This document shows, piece by piece, positions 1 through 11,143 of a stretch of 64,000 nucleotides of DNA (position 1 is the stretch's first letter; each line of letters opens with the position of its first letter). A program made the translations under genes and the position numbers. The stretch covers positions 682,001 through 746,000 of the forward strand of contig BRON01000001.1 of assembly GCA_024345305.1 (NCBI GenBank), written 5' to 3'. The notes under the pieces are model-generated. The model worked only from the letters and a program-made list of their open reading frames with translations. It was not told where the DNA came from and did no database searches. This DNA comes from Mrakia gelida. Its lineage: Eukaryota > Basidiomycota > Tremellomycetes > Cystofilobasidiales > Mrakiaceae.

Positions 1-474
1 TCTCTCGTCTCGGCGGTCGAGGAGGACTGACGCGAGCAGAGGTGAAGTCGAAGGACGAGGAACGACGACGCTTCCAAGTTCTGAGTCCTGAATCCCTCGT
101 CTCGTCGTCTCTTCGAGATTGGATGACGTACCCACTGACGCGGGGAATGACTCAAGTCGAGGTCTCAGCTGCATGAAGCAGACATTGCTCTCGCTGAAGA
201 GGGAGGGCGAGAAACGAGAGAAGAGGAAGTCGAAAGCCGACGCGTCGATGTTTTCGAGAACGAGAAGAGATTAAAGCCTAGAGTCATGAGGATAGATAGA
301 CGAGAAATGAGAGCTAGCGTATATGAAGTATGCGAGAGTGATACATAGTCGTGTCAAAACGGAACCGTCGTAAAATTATGAGAACCGCAGAAGAACAACA
401 AAGGGAAAAAGAAAGATGCGAGAGGGGTGGGTGAGGGAGTTGGTGATGGGTTGGTTGGATGAGTGATGAGTTGT
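1..474. other. Intergenic, left window edge
   Basis: No coding region is supported here. The stretch lies downstream of the minus-strand sugar porter and probably holds its 3' UTR. It is purine-rich on the plus strand. A CTGAC near position 27 resembles an intron branch site, so the edge of another gene cannot be excluded. Confidence 0.4.
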
Positions 475-3429
475 TTAAACCTCCTCGTGATGCTTCTCCT
501 CGATGTGCTTGGAGTCGACGGGCTTCTCAGCAGGGAGTCCTCCGTCTCGGTGAATGAAGGTCTCGTCTCGCTCGAGCATCTCTTGCCTGTACTTGTTGGA
601 TCCGATGATGGTCGACTCTCGGTAGAGCAGATCGACCTGTTCGAGGGAGAGACCTTTGGTCTCGGGGACGAGGAAGTAGGTGAAGAAGACGCAGAGAACA
701 CAGGTGGATCCCCAGAGGAAGAAGACCTTGACTCCGAGGTTGGCGGTCTGGGAGGGGAGAAGAAGAGGAGGGAATTCGAAATCAGCGAAGAGCTCGTTCG
801 AGGTTGGGTTTTGTTTTTGTGCTCTGGAAACTCACCTTAGTTCCGTTGATACCGGTAGTAGAGGGATTGACGAGGTAGGGGGTGGCTGTAACGGTGAGAG
901 AGGAGGAGGAGGAGGAGAAAAGTCAGCGTCAAGTTTCGAGCGAGGGACACGACGCGTCAAGTTCGAGAAAGAGGGACGAACCGTATCCGATAGCGAAGTT
1001 CCAAAGCCAGTTACTGATAAGGAAAGAAGAGGAAGAGAAAGAAGAAGACGGTCAGGGAAGCGTCGCGGTCGAATGCGAGGGGGAGAAAGACTCACGAGGC
1101 GATGGACATGGACATGGCCTTTCCTCGGATGGCGAGAGGGAAGATCTCTCCAGTAACGACCCAAGCGATAGGTCCCCAGGTGGCGGCGAAGGCAGCGATA
1201 TAGATGCAGACGAAGGCGATGAGGACTGGATGGGGAGAAGAGAGGAAGAACGAAGAGGTCAGCGACGCGGTCGAATCGAGAAGAGAAAGGAGCGAGAGAA
1301 GAACTGCTCACCTCGCTGGGCGGTGATGTTGATAGCTTGACCATCACCGGTCTCGCCAACTGTGACTCCAATAATCTAGAATAACGCAGTGGGAGAAGGG
1401 AGAGAAAGGAGGTCAGAACGAGGGCGAGGCGAGGGAGGGCGACGAGCGGGAGGCGAATCGAGGCGAAGAGATGAGGACGTACAGCAACCAAGAATTCGCA
1501 AATGACCATCACCACTGCTCCCCAAAGAAGAAGAGATCGTCGACCGGCTCGATCGATGAGCAAGATACCGGCTGAGAAGAGAGGAGGGAGGGAAGGGAGG
1601 AGGGCAAAGTCAGTTTCGATTTCGACGCGTCCGGCTCATCTTCTTCCTTGTTCGAGGACTCACGAATGGTGCAGGCGACGTTGACGACGGCAGTGATGAT
1701 GGAGATGATGAAGGGGTTCGCAATACCAGACCTCTCGAAGAAGGTGGTTCCGTAGTAGAAGATGAAGTTGATACCGGTGAGCTGTTGCATTCCCTGGATC
1801 CTGTTTGGCGCAAAAGAGAGATGTACAGGCAGTCAGTATCGATGGGGTAGAGTGTATAGAAGGTGAACAGGCGAACAGAATCCCTGTCCACGTGCGCAGT
1901 CCGTTTCGAGCCTCTCCGTTTCGGAAGCAGTCGAGGTAGGAGGTCTTTCCGAGAGCCATCTCAGCTTCGAGGGCCTGTAGAGAAAGGACAAGAGATCCAA
2001 GAGGTCAGCTCGAGAGTGAACGAAAAGAGGAAGATGGGCGAAGACTGACCATAGAGATATCGAGGCATTCCTGGTCGACCTCGGGGGAATCAGGTCGTTG
2101 TCTGGTGAGTCGACCCATGGCAACTCGAGCTTCGGCGTCTCGTCCCTTGAGGAGGAGGAATCGAGGAGACTCGGGAAGGCAGAGCATACCAGAACAGAGG
2201 ATAGCGGCCCAAGCGAATTGGACGGCGATGGGAGTCCTCCTGAGGAAAAAGAAGGAAGAGAAGAGCGGGTCAGCGTCGAGTGAGCGAAGAGACGCGTCGC
2301 GTTCGAGAAAAGGAACGAACCAAGCAGAATGACTTTGCTTGTCCTTGCTGAAGTTGTTGACGATGGAAGCGAGGAGGAGACCGATGGTAATAGCCCACTG
2401 GTAGAGACCGACGATGAATCCTCGAACTGAAGGGAAGAAGAAGAGGGAGGAAAGGTCAGGACGATGCAGAGGAATCGCGAGACGACGGGGAAGTGGAGAG
2501 AGATGAAGGACTCACCATTCTTGGGGGCACACTCAGACTGGTACATGGGGACGAGGCAGGAAACGACTCCAACACCGAGACCAGCGACAACTCGACCTGC
2601 GACGAAGGCTCCGAACGAGGTGTCGAGTTGCAGACCGACTCCGACGGCGAAGATGGCAGTGGCGAGGACGAGACCGTATTTCCTTCCAAGTCGATCTCCG
2701 ATGGGCTGCGAGGGATCGAAGGGATACGAGAGGTCAGCAAGAGTGTGATCTGAGAAGAAGATAAAGGAGCAGAACTCACGTAACCGAGGAGAGCACCGAC
2801 GAACGTTCCAGCAGAAAGAATTGAGACGACGAGGGACGAATCACCAGTCCTGAGGTAGTTTCCAGTAAGGCAAGAAGCATCTCCAGGGGTAACACAGCCG
2901 GGAAGCTCTCCGTGGGTTCCGAAGGTCCTGGTGAAAAGAATCAAGCAGAGAGGGAGGGGTGAGCTTCTTGAAAGGTCGTCGCCGCCGTCGCGCGTTGAGC
3001 GAGAAAAGTCGAACAAAAGGGGTTGGACTCACGCAAGCCAGTCGTCCATGGCGATGATACCACTGATACTTCCAGTATCGAATCCGAAAAGAATACCACC
3101 GAAGGCAGCGAAAGCTGAGAGACGCAGCGAGGAAGAGGGAGGGGGGGAAGTTCAGTCAGCACAAGCGAGAGTGCGAGGTGAAGGGAGGAGACGAGGGAAG
3201 GTCGAAAACATACCTGAAATCAGGATGGCCATCATCACGGAACCGCCTTGGATTCCGCCTCCAGTTCCAGTAGGTCCTCCAGCCTGAAAGAAGAGAGAAA
3301 GGGAGAAAGGTCAGCTCGAGAAACGAGGGAAGAACGAGAACGAGAAGAAGGGAGGGCAGACGCAGGTGGGCTGAACGAAAAAAGATCCGGACGTCCTCGA
3401 GCTTCAACTCGAGCGCGAAAACTCACCAT
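475..3429 (-). CDS. Sugar porter (MFS hexose/monosaccharide transporter)
   Basis: A plasma-membrane monosaccharide permease of the sugar-porter family with about 12 membrane helices, interrupted by about a dozen introns. Visible family motifs in order are GRK after the second helix region, PESPRFLL at the end of the N-terminal half, QQLTGINFIFYYG in helix 7, WGPIAWVVTGEIFPLAIRGK, and PETKGLSLEQ after the last helix. The N-terminus runs MAGGPTGTGGGIQGG and the C-terminus ends in a short His/Glu-rich tail (HIEEKHHEEV). That tail is short, which favours a transporter over a long-tailed Snf3/Rgt2 sensor. The start ATG (3427-3429) is followed at once by a GTGAGT donor, so the first coding exon is only the start codon. 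The next exon begins at 3283 after a CAG acceptor and continues in frame. The substrate (glucose, xylose or other hexose) cannot be told from sequence. Confidence 0.88.
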
Positions 3430-4717
3430 TGTTTAGCTTGGAAGAGAGAGGGTGGGTGAGGGTGGGTGGGGGTGGGTTGGGTTGGGTTGGGGTTGTTGAT
3501 TGATGCGAGAGAAGGAAGGGGGAGGGAGGGGGATGTGGTTGTGGGTGATGGAGAAGAAGGGAGGTCCTCGAGTTTTTAGGGCGATTTTCGCTCTATAACA
3601 CGGTCCTCCATAGAGGACCCAGACCCGGCGGCAACGTTGCCGTGTGGGCCAACAAACAAAAATGCGGGAGAGACAAGGAGAAGAAGGGGGAAGTCGAGGA
3701 AACCGCCAGAGGCTGGACTCGCAGGCCGACGCGTCCCTCCTCGACCTCACGCAAAAACGGAGCGAGAAAGGGTCCTGGGATCGAGAGACGTGTCGATGGT
3801 CGAGGAGCTGAACAAAGAGAGTCGAAGGTGGCTGAGGTGGGAGCTGCCGAGGGTGGAGAGACGTGCGTGAAAGAGAGAGAATAGATCAAAGAATAGAACA
3901 TCGGAAGGTTGTGGTGGGTTGTGGAGAGAGAACGAGAAAGCAACGCGAAAAACGGTCCGAAATTCCACGATCTGCAGTAAAACAGAGTAAAACACTGCAA
4001 ATCGGCATGTGCCCTACCAATCAAAGGAGAAAAGCGGATACAAGGTTGGTCAGCGCAGGTCAGAACGAGGGAAACAGCGGAGAAAGGTCTGTGCTTTTTC
4101 TTCGCCTTCCCTTTCTTCTCGCTCCGTTTTCCTTCTCGTCTCTTACCCGACCTTCTCTGCCTTCACCCCTCCCAAACTCGGTGCTCAAAGTCTGAGAAAC
4201 ATATACAGTCTGACCCAGTGTTACAACGTGTATGAAGTAGCTACGAATACAAGAGAGAAAGAGAAAGGAGAAGAAAGGGGCAGAGAAGAAACGAGACGCG
4301 AGTCGAGAACGATGAGAGTATTTTAGAGCAGCGCAGGTAGGAGATTTAGATCGAGTCCGTGTGTAGTAGATCTAGAGGTAGAGTGTGAAGGGTGGAATGA
4401 AGGAAGACGATGGAACCCAAAGATACAGAAGGGAAGAGTGAGGAACTACGCGAGTCGGGCGGAGCGAGACGACGAGAGAGCGGTAGAGCGTGAGTGGGAG
4501 AGATAGATCGAGTCCGTGTATAGCTAGATCTGAAAGATGAGACGAGAAGGAGGAAGATAAAACCCAAAGATACAGAAAAAGAAGAAGAGTTGAAGCGAGG
4601 AAAGGCGACGAACGCGAAGAGACAAGGCGAGAAACAAAACAACGAAGAGTCCATCGAACGAAGGCCGAGACACGAGCCTAGAAGTACATCAGCCTGAGAG
4701 ATGAGTACCCTCCCATG
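3430..4717. other. Intergenic: promoter of the sugar porter, 3' side of the HSF gene
   Basis: About 1.3 kb without a convincing gene. On the minus strand, just upstream of the sugar-porter ATG, lies a C-rich tract (plus strand GGGTTGGGTTGGG type, about 3450-3500). Further out, toward the HSF gene, is an imperfect direct repeat (about 4345-4432 and 4502-4577), probably in or next to the HSF 3' UTR. Confidence 0.5.
4345..4577. repeat. Imperfect direct repeat, two copies
   Basis: Two blocks share the order AGATCGAGTCCGTGT, then TAG-AGATCT, then ACCCAAAGATACAGAA. Copy 1 spans about 4345-4432 and copy 2 about 4502-4577. They lie downstream of the HSF-type gene and do not look coding. A local duplication is the simplest explanation. 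Confidence 0.65.
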
Positions 4718-6727
4718 TCAGGAAGAGGTCTTCCTTCCTCGAGCGGCGATCTTCCTCCCCTCCTCCTCCCTCGAAGCAGCAGCAGCCTTCTTCGACGCCA
4801 TCGATCGGTTGCGAGGCTTCTTGAGGACCTGAGTCTTGGGGTGGAGGAGTTTGAGGAGGGTAGGGTTGTCTCGATTGAAGTTGACGTGAGTGAAACCTGT
4901 TACGTTTGAAAGGGAGGGAAACGGAGGTCGGCGAGTCAGCGAAAGAAGAACGGAGGGAGGGACGAGCTCGGGAAGGGAGAACGAGGAGGGACGCGACGAA
5001 CCACAAGCTGTGACCTTTCGAGTCGGCCAGTTGCCGCGACTGTCAGGCAGCGAAGAGGATCCCCAGGACGCCGAGTCGCTCAGCTCGAGGGAAGAGTCGC
5101 CGTTCTGGGAGGCGAGAAGCGAGTGTCGACGAAGTTTGGGCGAGGCGGAGGTGTAGGCGTCGTTGGCGTCCTGAAGGAAGGGACGAGAGAACGAGAACGT
5201 CAGCAGTGGACTTGGGAGAGCGAGGGAGGTAGGAGGGGAGATGGAATGTCGATCGAGGTGAAGAAGGAGGAGATGGGCGATGGGGGAGATGGGAGGAAGG
5301 ACTAACGAGAGTGATTACGACCGAGACGCGTTGGAACGAGTACAACCTCAGCTGCCTCAAGAACGAGTTGACCTTCGAGTGACGGAAGAATCTCGGGAGG
5401 ACTGAGAGGCAGCAGCAAGAAGAAAAAGGTGAAGACGAAGCAAAGGGAGTCAGTTTCGCGTGAAGAACAAAGGACGGATCGACAAAGGGACGCTTGGCTG
5501 AACCTTTTTCTGCGAAGGATTCTGAGTTCAGCAGACAGAACGCTGAACCGTCTTGTGACCATCGAAGGTAGTGGGCGTACTCGGGATGAGTGGCGATGTG
5601 GTAGAGCTGGCGAGACGAGAAAGGGAAGGAAGGAAGAAGGTCAGCGCGAAGTCGAAGTCGAGGAGATGGGAGAGGAGAGATGCGAGGGTGCTCACCTTGC
5701 TGATGAAAGCTGTCTCCTCCCCGAGGAACCCAGAGACTCCTTCCATGGGCGAGAGGTCGTCGTCGCTCTCGTGAGACTCGGCTCGGTAGACTCCAGGGAC
5801 GATCTTGAGAGGCTTCGAGACTTGACGAGGAGAGGAAGGGTTGGGAGGGCTCATGAAGACGAGATCGCCGAAGTCGACCTCCAACTCGTTGGCGTGCGAG
5901 CTCGATCCTCCTCCTCCTACATCACTAGCGACGATCTCGAAGGCTGAGGGTTGGAAGTATCCTCCGGCTCCTTCGGACGAGTTCCAGGTAGTGGTGGTGG
6001 TGTCGTACGACTGAGGAAGGCTGGTCGAGAACAACGTCGAAGGGAGTTGAGCGATCTGTTCTTGTTGACCTCCGAGCTGCGTCGAAGGTTCCTCGCAGTC
6101 GTGCGTGTACTGGGTAGGGGAGACGGGTTGCTGGAGGAGGCCGTAGCACTGAGATTGGAGGAAGGCGTCGTAGGAGGTCGAGGGGAGGGAGTATGGGGAG
6201 GATGAGGTAGGTGAGGAGGAGGAAGTGAAGGTCGAAGGGTATCGGTTAGACGGATGAGCGAGCTCGCCGTTGACCGAGGGAAGTGACGTTTCCCAAGGAG
6301 CATAAAGCTGGGGAGTCGATGAACCTTTGTTGAAGGAGGTGGGGTGGTCGAGGTATCCATTGCCAAACGAGTGGAAGGGAGACGAGGGAGTAGCGGTTCC
6401 GTCGTTGGTCGACCACGAGCTCGACGAAGACGACGATCCTTGACCATGTCCGTGTTGGTTTTGCCTCCTGAGGACCTCGTTGCGGAAGTCTACATCCTCG
6501 GATGGGGTGGGGAGAGCGAGAGAGCGAAAGGAGGGAGGTTGGGCGTATGCAGGGAATTGGAAGGAGGGAGAAGAAGAAGATTCCTGGAACTCGGCGCGGT
6601 CGAGGAAGGCGAACTGGTGAACCAAGGGTGAGGATTGATCAGCGCTCGAGGTCTGGGTTGGATAATGAAAGGCGCTTTGCTATCTATCGAGGGAAGCGAG
6701 ACGAGGGGAACTCACGTTGGAGAGCAT
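4718..6727 (-). CDS. HSF-type DNA-binding domain transcription factor
   Basis: A nuclear protein of roughly 560 residues. The long N-terminal exon is low complexity, rich in Ser, Pro and Gln. Next come an acidic segment (SHESDDDLSPMEG) and a heat-shock-factor-type winged helix spread over four exons: YAHYLRWSQDGSAF, then NSESFAEKVLPRFFRH, then SKVNSFLRQLRLYSFQR (the recognition-helix region), and finally FTHVNFNRDNPTLLKLL. Canonical HSFs have this domain near the N-terminus; here it is at the C-terminus. The wing carries an insertion of about 60 residues between YSFQR and FTHVNF. The C-terminal tail is Lys/Arg-rich. I chose ATG 6727, which splices MLSN to FAFLDRAEFQ. The frame stays open upstream, so an earlier start is possible. 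No coiled-coil trimerisation region is obvious, so this may be an Sfl1/Mga1-like or other HSF-fold regulator rather than Hsf1. Confidence 0.78.
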
Positions 6728-7233
6728 GTCGACTTCGAAGTTTGACGGAGGAGGAGGCGATGGTGGTGGTTGGAGGAAACCCGAACAACAGCCCAAACAG
6801 AATGGATCGCGAGGTAGCCCGAGGGGACAGTCCAGGACGATAAAGATGAGCGACCTTCTGAAAGTAAAGAGGCGCTACAAACTAAAGAGAAAACCAAGCG
6901 TGGAGAGGCCCTTTGAACAGCGAGACGGAGAAGGCGTGAGAAGTTGGCGATGACACGCTTACTCTCCCGAACAACGAAGGAAAACCTGGGCCTTCCCTCG
7001 TATCTGGGATGGGAAGTGAATAAGAGAAGAAAAAGTCAGGCCTTGGCTTGGGATTCATGGAACAAAAGCCCTTGTGGGAGCGACGAACGCGAGCTTTCCC
7101 GCGACGAGCCTCTTAGCTCCCTTCACAACTCTCCTTCGCCTTTGCCGCACGAGAAGAGAACTCTTGCGGCAGTAGCAAAAGAGCAGCATGCTGATCTCCT
7201 CCCCACTCTTCCAAAATCAGGCAAACTCACGAG
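6728..7233. other. Intergenic between the HSF and FIST genes
   Basis: About 500 bp between two minus-strand genes. It should contain the promoter of the HSF gene and the 3' UTR of the FIST gene. Open frames on the plus strand here have no recognisable motif and sit among splice-like sequences, so I do not call them genes. If the HSF gene starts further upstream, part of this belongs to it. Confidence 0.4.
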
Positions 7234-9158
7234 CTATAAACGACGCAGCCGCACGAACCCTCCTTCCACTCCCCCGTCGACCCAACCCTTCTCCCCTCCT
7301 TGGCCGAAAAGAAAGCCCGTCTCGCTCCCTCCTCGGAAAATCCCTTCTTCGACGTGGACCACGGTCTCGGAGCTGGAGTCGTCCATGATACTGGTGCGAG
7401 GAGGAAGAGTTCGGGAAGGGACGGTTGAGAATGAGAAGAAGGTGCGGCTATCGACCGACGACGAGGAGGAAGAAGTCGTCGACGCGTTTGGCGATGAGGT
7501 GGATGGCCGAAGAAGGGTAGAAGGTCGATGAAGAAACTGACAGAACAGCGAGAGAGAAGAGAGCGAATTCAGTTTGACCGGTTGGTAGCTCGGTCTATGC
7601 GAGTCGTTCGACTTATAGACGCCAAGAAGGGGAGATGGGAGGAAGGAGAGAAAAAAAAGGGTGACTCACGACGAACATCTCTCCGAGTCGAAGACTCTCC
7701 TCGCTATCGAGAGCCATCCCGCCTCGCTTCGGATCCCCGCTCAAGATCTTCACCACTCGAGTAACCTTCCGTCCGTCGGCTCCCAGAAACCCGAGGAAGA
7801 AGGCCTGCTCCTTGCCTCCGAGCCAGGCTTTTCCAACGGCGGCGTTGGCGAGGGAAGGAGATGGCGAGGAGGCGAGAAGGGAGATGAGATGCTGGGTTGG
7901 GTTGTTGCTGCTGCTCGAGGAGTGTGACGAGGTCGATGAGGAGATGATGTCGTTGCTGTGAGTGGTAGTGGGGATGACGTTGATTCCGAGAAGCATGTTT
8001 CCTTGAGCTCTGAGTGAGGGATAAAAGGGATGACGCGAGTGAGATTTCGACGTCGAAACGAACCGAACAGAGCGAGAAGGAGGTTGACGGAGGACTCACT
8101 CTTTGACTTCACAAACGAGAGGGCTCAGCTGCCCCATACCTTCCCACCCAACACACAGCTCGCTGCTCGAAGAGGAGCGAAGGAGGGCAAGACCGACGGA
8201 TCCGTCGTCGAGGACCGAGTCGTTGAGGTAGAGCGTGAACGGACGAACAGTGATGAACGGAGTGGGAGGAGCGATGAGTCCAAGCTACGAGGGGACGGGT
8301 GAAGGGAAAGAGAGTGAACGTGTGAGTGCAGCAAAGGAGGTGGCGAGATGAAGAACAACTCGACGCGACTCACTCGGTTCGAATCTGGAGCGAGCTCGAA
8401 GAGATCTTGAAGGATCGAAGGAGCCGACGATGGAGTGGAGAGTACGATCATCGAGTCGATGGCTTCGGTCCTGACAGGTGAAAACAGAGTGAAAAGGTCA
8501 GGATATCGGAAAAGATGGCGACGCGACCGAGGCAAAGGGAGATCGAGACTCACTCGATGTCCTCCAAGCCTTTGAACCGACTCCTCGCCGACGAAGATCC
8601 CTCCACTGACGACGTGCTGACTTGCTGCTGGTCCGGTCTAGGAGCGTTCCATATCGAGCTCCAGTCTCCTGCTTCGAAGGCGGTTTCGAGCTCGTTCTCT
8701 CGAGTCGATGAAGCGGAGTTGTTCGCTGGCTCGTTCAGCGGTCTCCACCTCCCTACGGTGACCTTGGCCCTTCCTTTGCTCTCGGATCGAAAGACCTTGG
8801 TCGTTGCTGGATCGAGAAGAGCGAGAGAGATGGTGTGTGAGGAGGAAGGCGAGGAGGAGGAAGGGAGAGGGGAGGAGAGGAGTCCGATCGAGGAGGAAGC
8901 TGACGTTTGGAGGAGGTCGAGGAAGGGAGGAAGAGCGGAGGAGGGTAAGGACGTCGGTAGGCAGTAGAGGATGATGGGGAGTTGAGCTTGAGGTGGTTGA
9001 GGTGAGATGGAAGAGGATAGATGGGATCGAAGATGGGAGAGGAGGGAGGAAGGGGAGGAGGAGGTGAAGGAGGAGAGCTGGCCAGCGAACGATCGCCTCT
9101 GCAAGAAGGAGCTTGAGCTTGATCCACGATATAAAGCCCTAGAGCGGAGGCCGATCAT
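7234..9158 (-). CDS. FIST-domain protein, probably mitochondrial
   Basis: Five to six exons. The N-terminus (MIGLRSRALYRG, then FLQRRSFAG) is basic and Ser/Arg-rich, like a mitochondrial presequence. Exon 1 (9158-8554) ends in GLEDIE and splices in phase to TEAIDSMIVLSTPSSAPS. Then come GLIAPPTPFITVRPF and a glycine-rich segment (LDDGSVGLALL), which fit the FIST_N pattern. The C-terminal part (MALDSEESLRLGEMFV, then FLHRPST) fits the end of a FIST_C domain. FIST domains are thought to be ligand-sensing modules and occur in F-box protein FBXO22 and in bacterial signalling proteins. No F-box is seen here. The last exon begins after an acceptor near 7540 and ends FVRLRRL at 7234. Family assignment rests on pattern memory, not on a search. 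Confidence 0.6.
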
Positions 9159-9353
9159 CCTGTCGAAGGTTTGAGAGGGAGAGAAGCTTGGTTAAAACCT
9201 TCTCAAAGGTTGGGTGGTGGGTTGAAGAGACCGACCTCGTCAGCTCGAACTCGCTCGCCCTCGTTTCGTTCCCTTCCCTTGCCGACGGCGGCCCTCTCAC
9301 GTCCATCCTCCGAAAATCTCAACTTTACCTAGCTCATCAAGACCTCCATCACG

Positions 9354-10737
9354 ATGGCCTGGAAATGCTCAGCTTCAACAAACTCAGACGCAAGTAGAAT
9401 CGCTCGCTCGCTTTCTTGAACCGGAGAGAATCGAACTCGCTCAGAGCTCGCCAGCTCACCTCCTTCCCTCCCTCCGTCTCCCTTCCCTCCTCAGCTCATC
9501 AAGAACCTTCAAGCCTCCAAGCTCATCAGCTCTCCTCGAGTAGCAGCAGCCATGGCTACTGTCGATAGAGCTCACTACGTTCCCAGGCAGGACGAAGCGT
9601 ACCAGGACTCTCCCTCCTCCATCGGATTCGGAGCGACTGTCTCTGCTCCTCACATGTAACTACCAGCTTTCCAGACGTGAGGGTACCTTCACAGAGCTTG
9701 ACTCTTATCTGGCGCTTTCCGTGATGGGACATAACAGGCATGTTGGTCTCGCCCTTCGATCATCCTCCGACCTCGTTTTCGTTCGAAGAGCTCTCCGAGC
9801 TGACCTCGTTCCCTTTCTCTTCGCTTTGTCTCGCAGGCCTACGCTCTAGAGAACCTTCTTCCCTCCTTAAAACCTGGAAGCAGGGTACTTGATGTCGGGT
9901 GCGGGAGTGGATACCTTCTCGGATGCTTCCACGAGCTCATCCGTTCGGGAGAGGGAGGAGCAGGAGGGTCGTTCGAAGGGAAGGTCGTTGGAATTGATCA
10001 TCTCTCGGGTTCGTGCAGCTCTGTCTTTTCTCTGCGTGACCTTGGATTGAGGCAAAGCTGATGTTGTGTTGCTCTTCTTCGTTGACCAGGCCTGACGGAT
10101 CTCACCATCAAGAACCTCAGGAAGGACGGACGAGGCGACGCGTTGGAACGAGGCGAGATCGGAGTGGTCACTGGAGATGGGAGGAGAGGTTCGTCTCGTC
10201 TCACTAATATCTTCTATCATATGGATTGGTTTTGCTAACCTGACGTCCTCTCGAGTCGCTCCACAGGCTATGCGAGCGAAGGTGAGCTCGTCGTCGAGTC
10301 GTCTTCCCTCTCCATCGCGCTCTCTCTGACCGTCCGGTCGCCTCTCTTCTTCCTTGCAGGACCCTACTCAGCAATTCACGTGGGAGCCGCTGCTCCTACC
10401 GTTCCTTCAGACCTTCTCGATCAGGTTCGTTTCGCTTGGGATCTCCTTCATGAATCGTCGACGCGTTCGTCTTGTTTCCTGACGCGTCGTCCTCTTTCAT
10501 GCTTCACCACAGCTCGCTTCACCTGGTCGCATGTTCATTCCCGTCGGCACCAACTCTCAAGGTAGGCATGCTTCCCTTCCTTTCGTCCCTGCCTTCCTCG
10601 CTGAGCCTGACCCCTCCTCTCCTCTCCCAGACATCTTTCAAATCGACAAGGATCTCGCCGGCGAGATCTCCACCAAGAAACTCTTCGGCGTTCGCTACAT
10701 CCCTCTCTGCGACTCGAAGGATCAGTGGTCATCGTAG
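9354..10737 (+). CDS. Protein-L-isoaspartate O-methyltransferase
   Basis: A cytosolic repair enzyme that methylates isoaspartyl residues in damaged proteins using SAM. The protein begins [12 protein letters not shown], then [16 protein letters not shown] and [12 protein letters not shown], which match the family's N-terminus. The conserved SAPHMHAYALE, the SAM-binding [11 protein letters not shown] and [11 protein letters not shown] follow, and the end is [15 protein letters not shown]. Length is about 230 residues, normal for the family. Two exon features stand out. Intron 1 (9390-9494) starts with GCAAGT, a GC-AG intron. The His-Met-His part of the SAPHMHAYALE motif is only restored if a 4-nt exon, GCAT at 9738-9741, is included between two introns. 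Start 9354 gives the expected MAW N-terminus. Confidence 0.9.
9390..9494 (+). other. GC-AG intron in the isoaspartate methyltransferase gene
   Basis: The donor reads GCAAGT (positions 9390-9395) and the acceptor CTCCTCAG ends at 9494. Splicing here joins ...TNSD to LIKNLQ..., the arrangement expected for the family. The nearby GTAGAA would shift the frame. Confidence 0.8.
9738..9741 (+). other. 4-nt microexon (GCAT)
   Basis: It is flanked by an intron starting GTAACT (after CACAT at about 9654) and ending CAG at 9737, and by one starting GTTGGT at 9742 and ending CAG at 9836. Inclusion restores CCTCACATG-CAT-GCCTAC, that is PHMHAYALE, a conserved motif of the enzyme. Skipping it shifts the frame. 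Confidence 0.8.
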
Positions 10738-10880
10738 CTCGCTCTTTTCCTTCTCATCTTCAGCTAACGAATCTCATGCCTAGTTACGACGCACGCACGC
10801 AGCCAACTTAGGACGAAAGCCGAACCGCCACCTCGCGTTCTCCTCCCACCCACCACCCTCCTCTTCTTCTTCTTTCTCCG

Positions 10881-11143
10881 ATGAGCTCTTTCGACAGCAG
10901 CACTCCCTCTTCCGAGGAAGACGAACTCTTCGACTCGAGTGGTTGCGCATCATCTACCGCCCTTGGGTCCCCCTCGCCGTCGGTCGAACTGACGAGGAAG
11001 CAGATCTGTTGACGGCTCGTGCTCAGGAGGAGTTGATGAGTTTCCAGAGTGTCGAGGTCGGGAAGGGACTATCCTTAAAGATTCTTGTTATGTTTGCGGT
11101 GAGGGGAGATAAAACTGCGGTCGGGAGGAGGGGAGGGAGATGA
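10881..11143 (+). pseudogene. Collapsed SAM-methyltransferase paralogue
   Basis: The 5' part reads MSSFDSSTPSSEEDELFDSSG, similar to the acidic Ser-rich N-terminus of the intact gene at 11364. It runs directly into a segment (LRIIYRPWVPL, then TDEEADLLT, ending AVRGDKTAVGRRGGR) that matches the C-terminus of the same gene (WSIFYRAWMPLL, TDEEADLITD, AVRGSREAGARRR). The whole SAM-binding core is missing and the two parts are in different frames. The best reading is a tandem duplicate that lost its middle by deletion. A small expressed protein from the first frame cannot be ruled out. Confidence 0.75.

Noticed and set aside
680..1563. Long overlapping open frames on both strands within the sugar-porter gene
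   Set aside because: They are Arg/Ser/Glu-rich shadows of the transporter exons and introns and have no motifs of their own.
6944..7531. Plus-strand frame of about 195 codons between the HSF and FIST genes
   Set aside because: It overlaps the last FIST exon, has skewed composition, and shows no conserved motif.
7613..7672. FIST gene ending shortly after EMFV in the retained-intron frame
   Set aside because: A GTGAGT donor follows EMFV, and the downstream exon gives FLHRPST and a conserved-looking tail ending at 7234.
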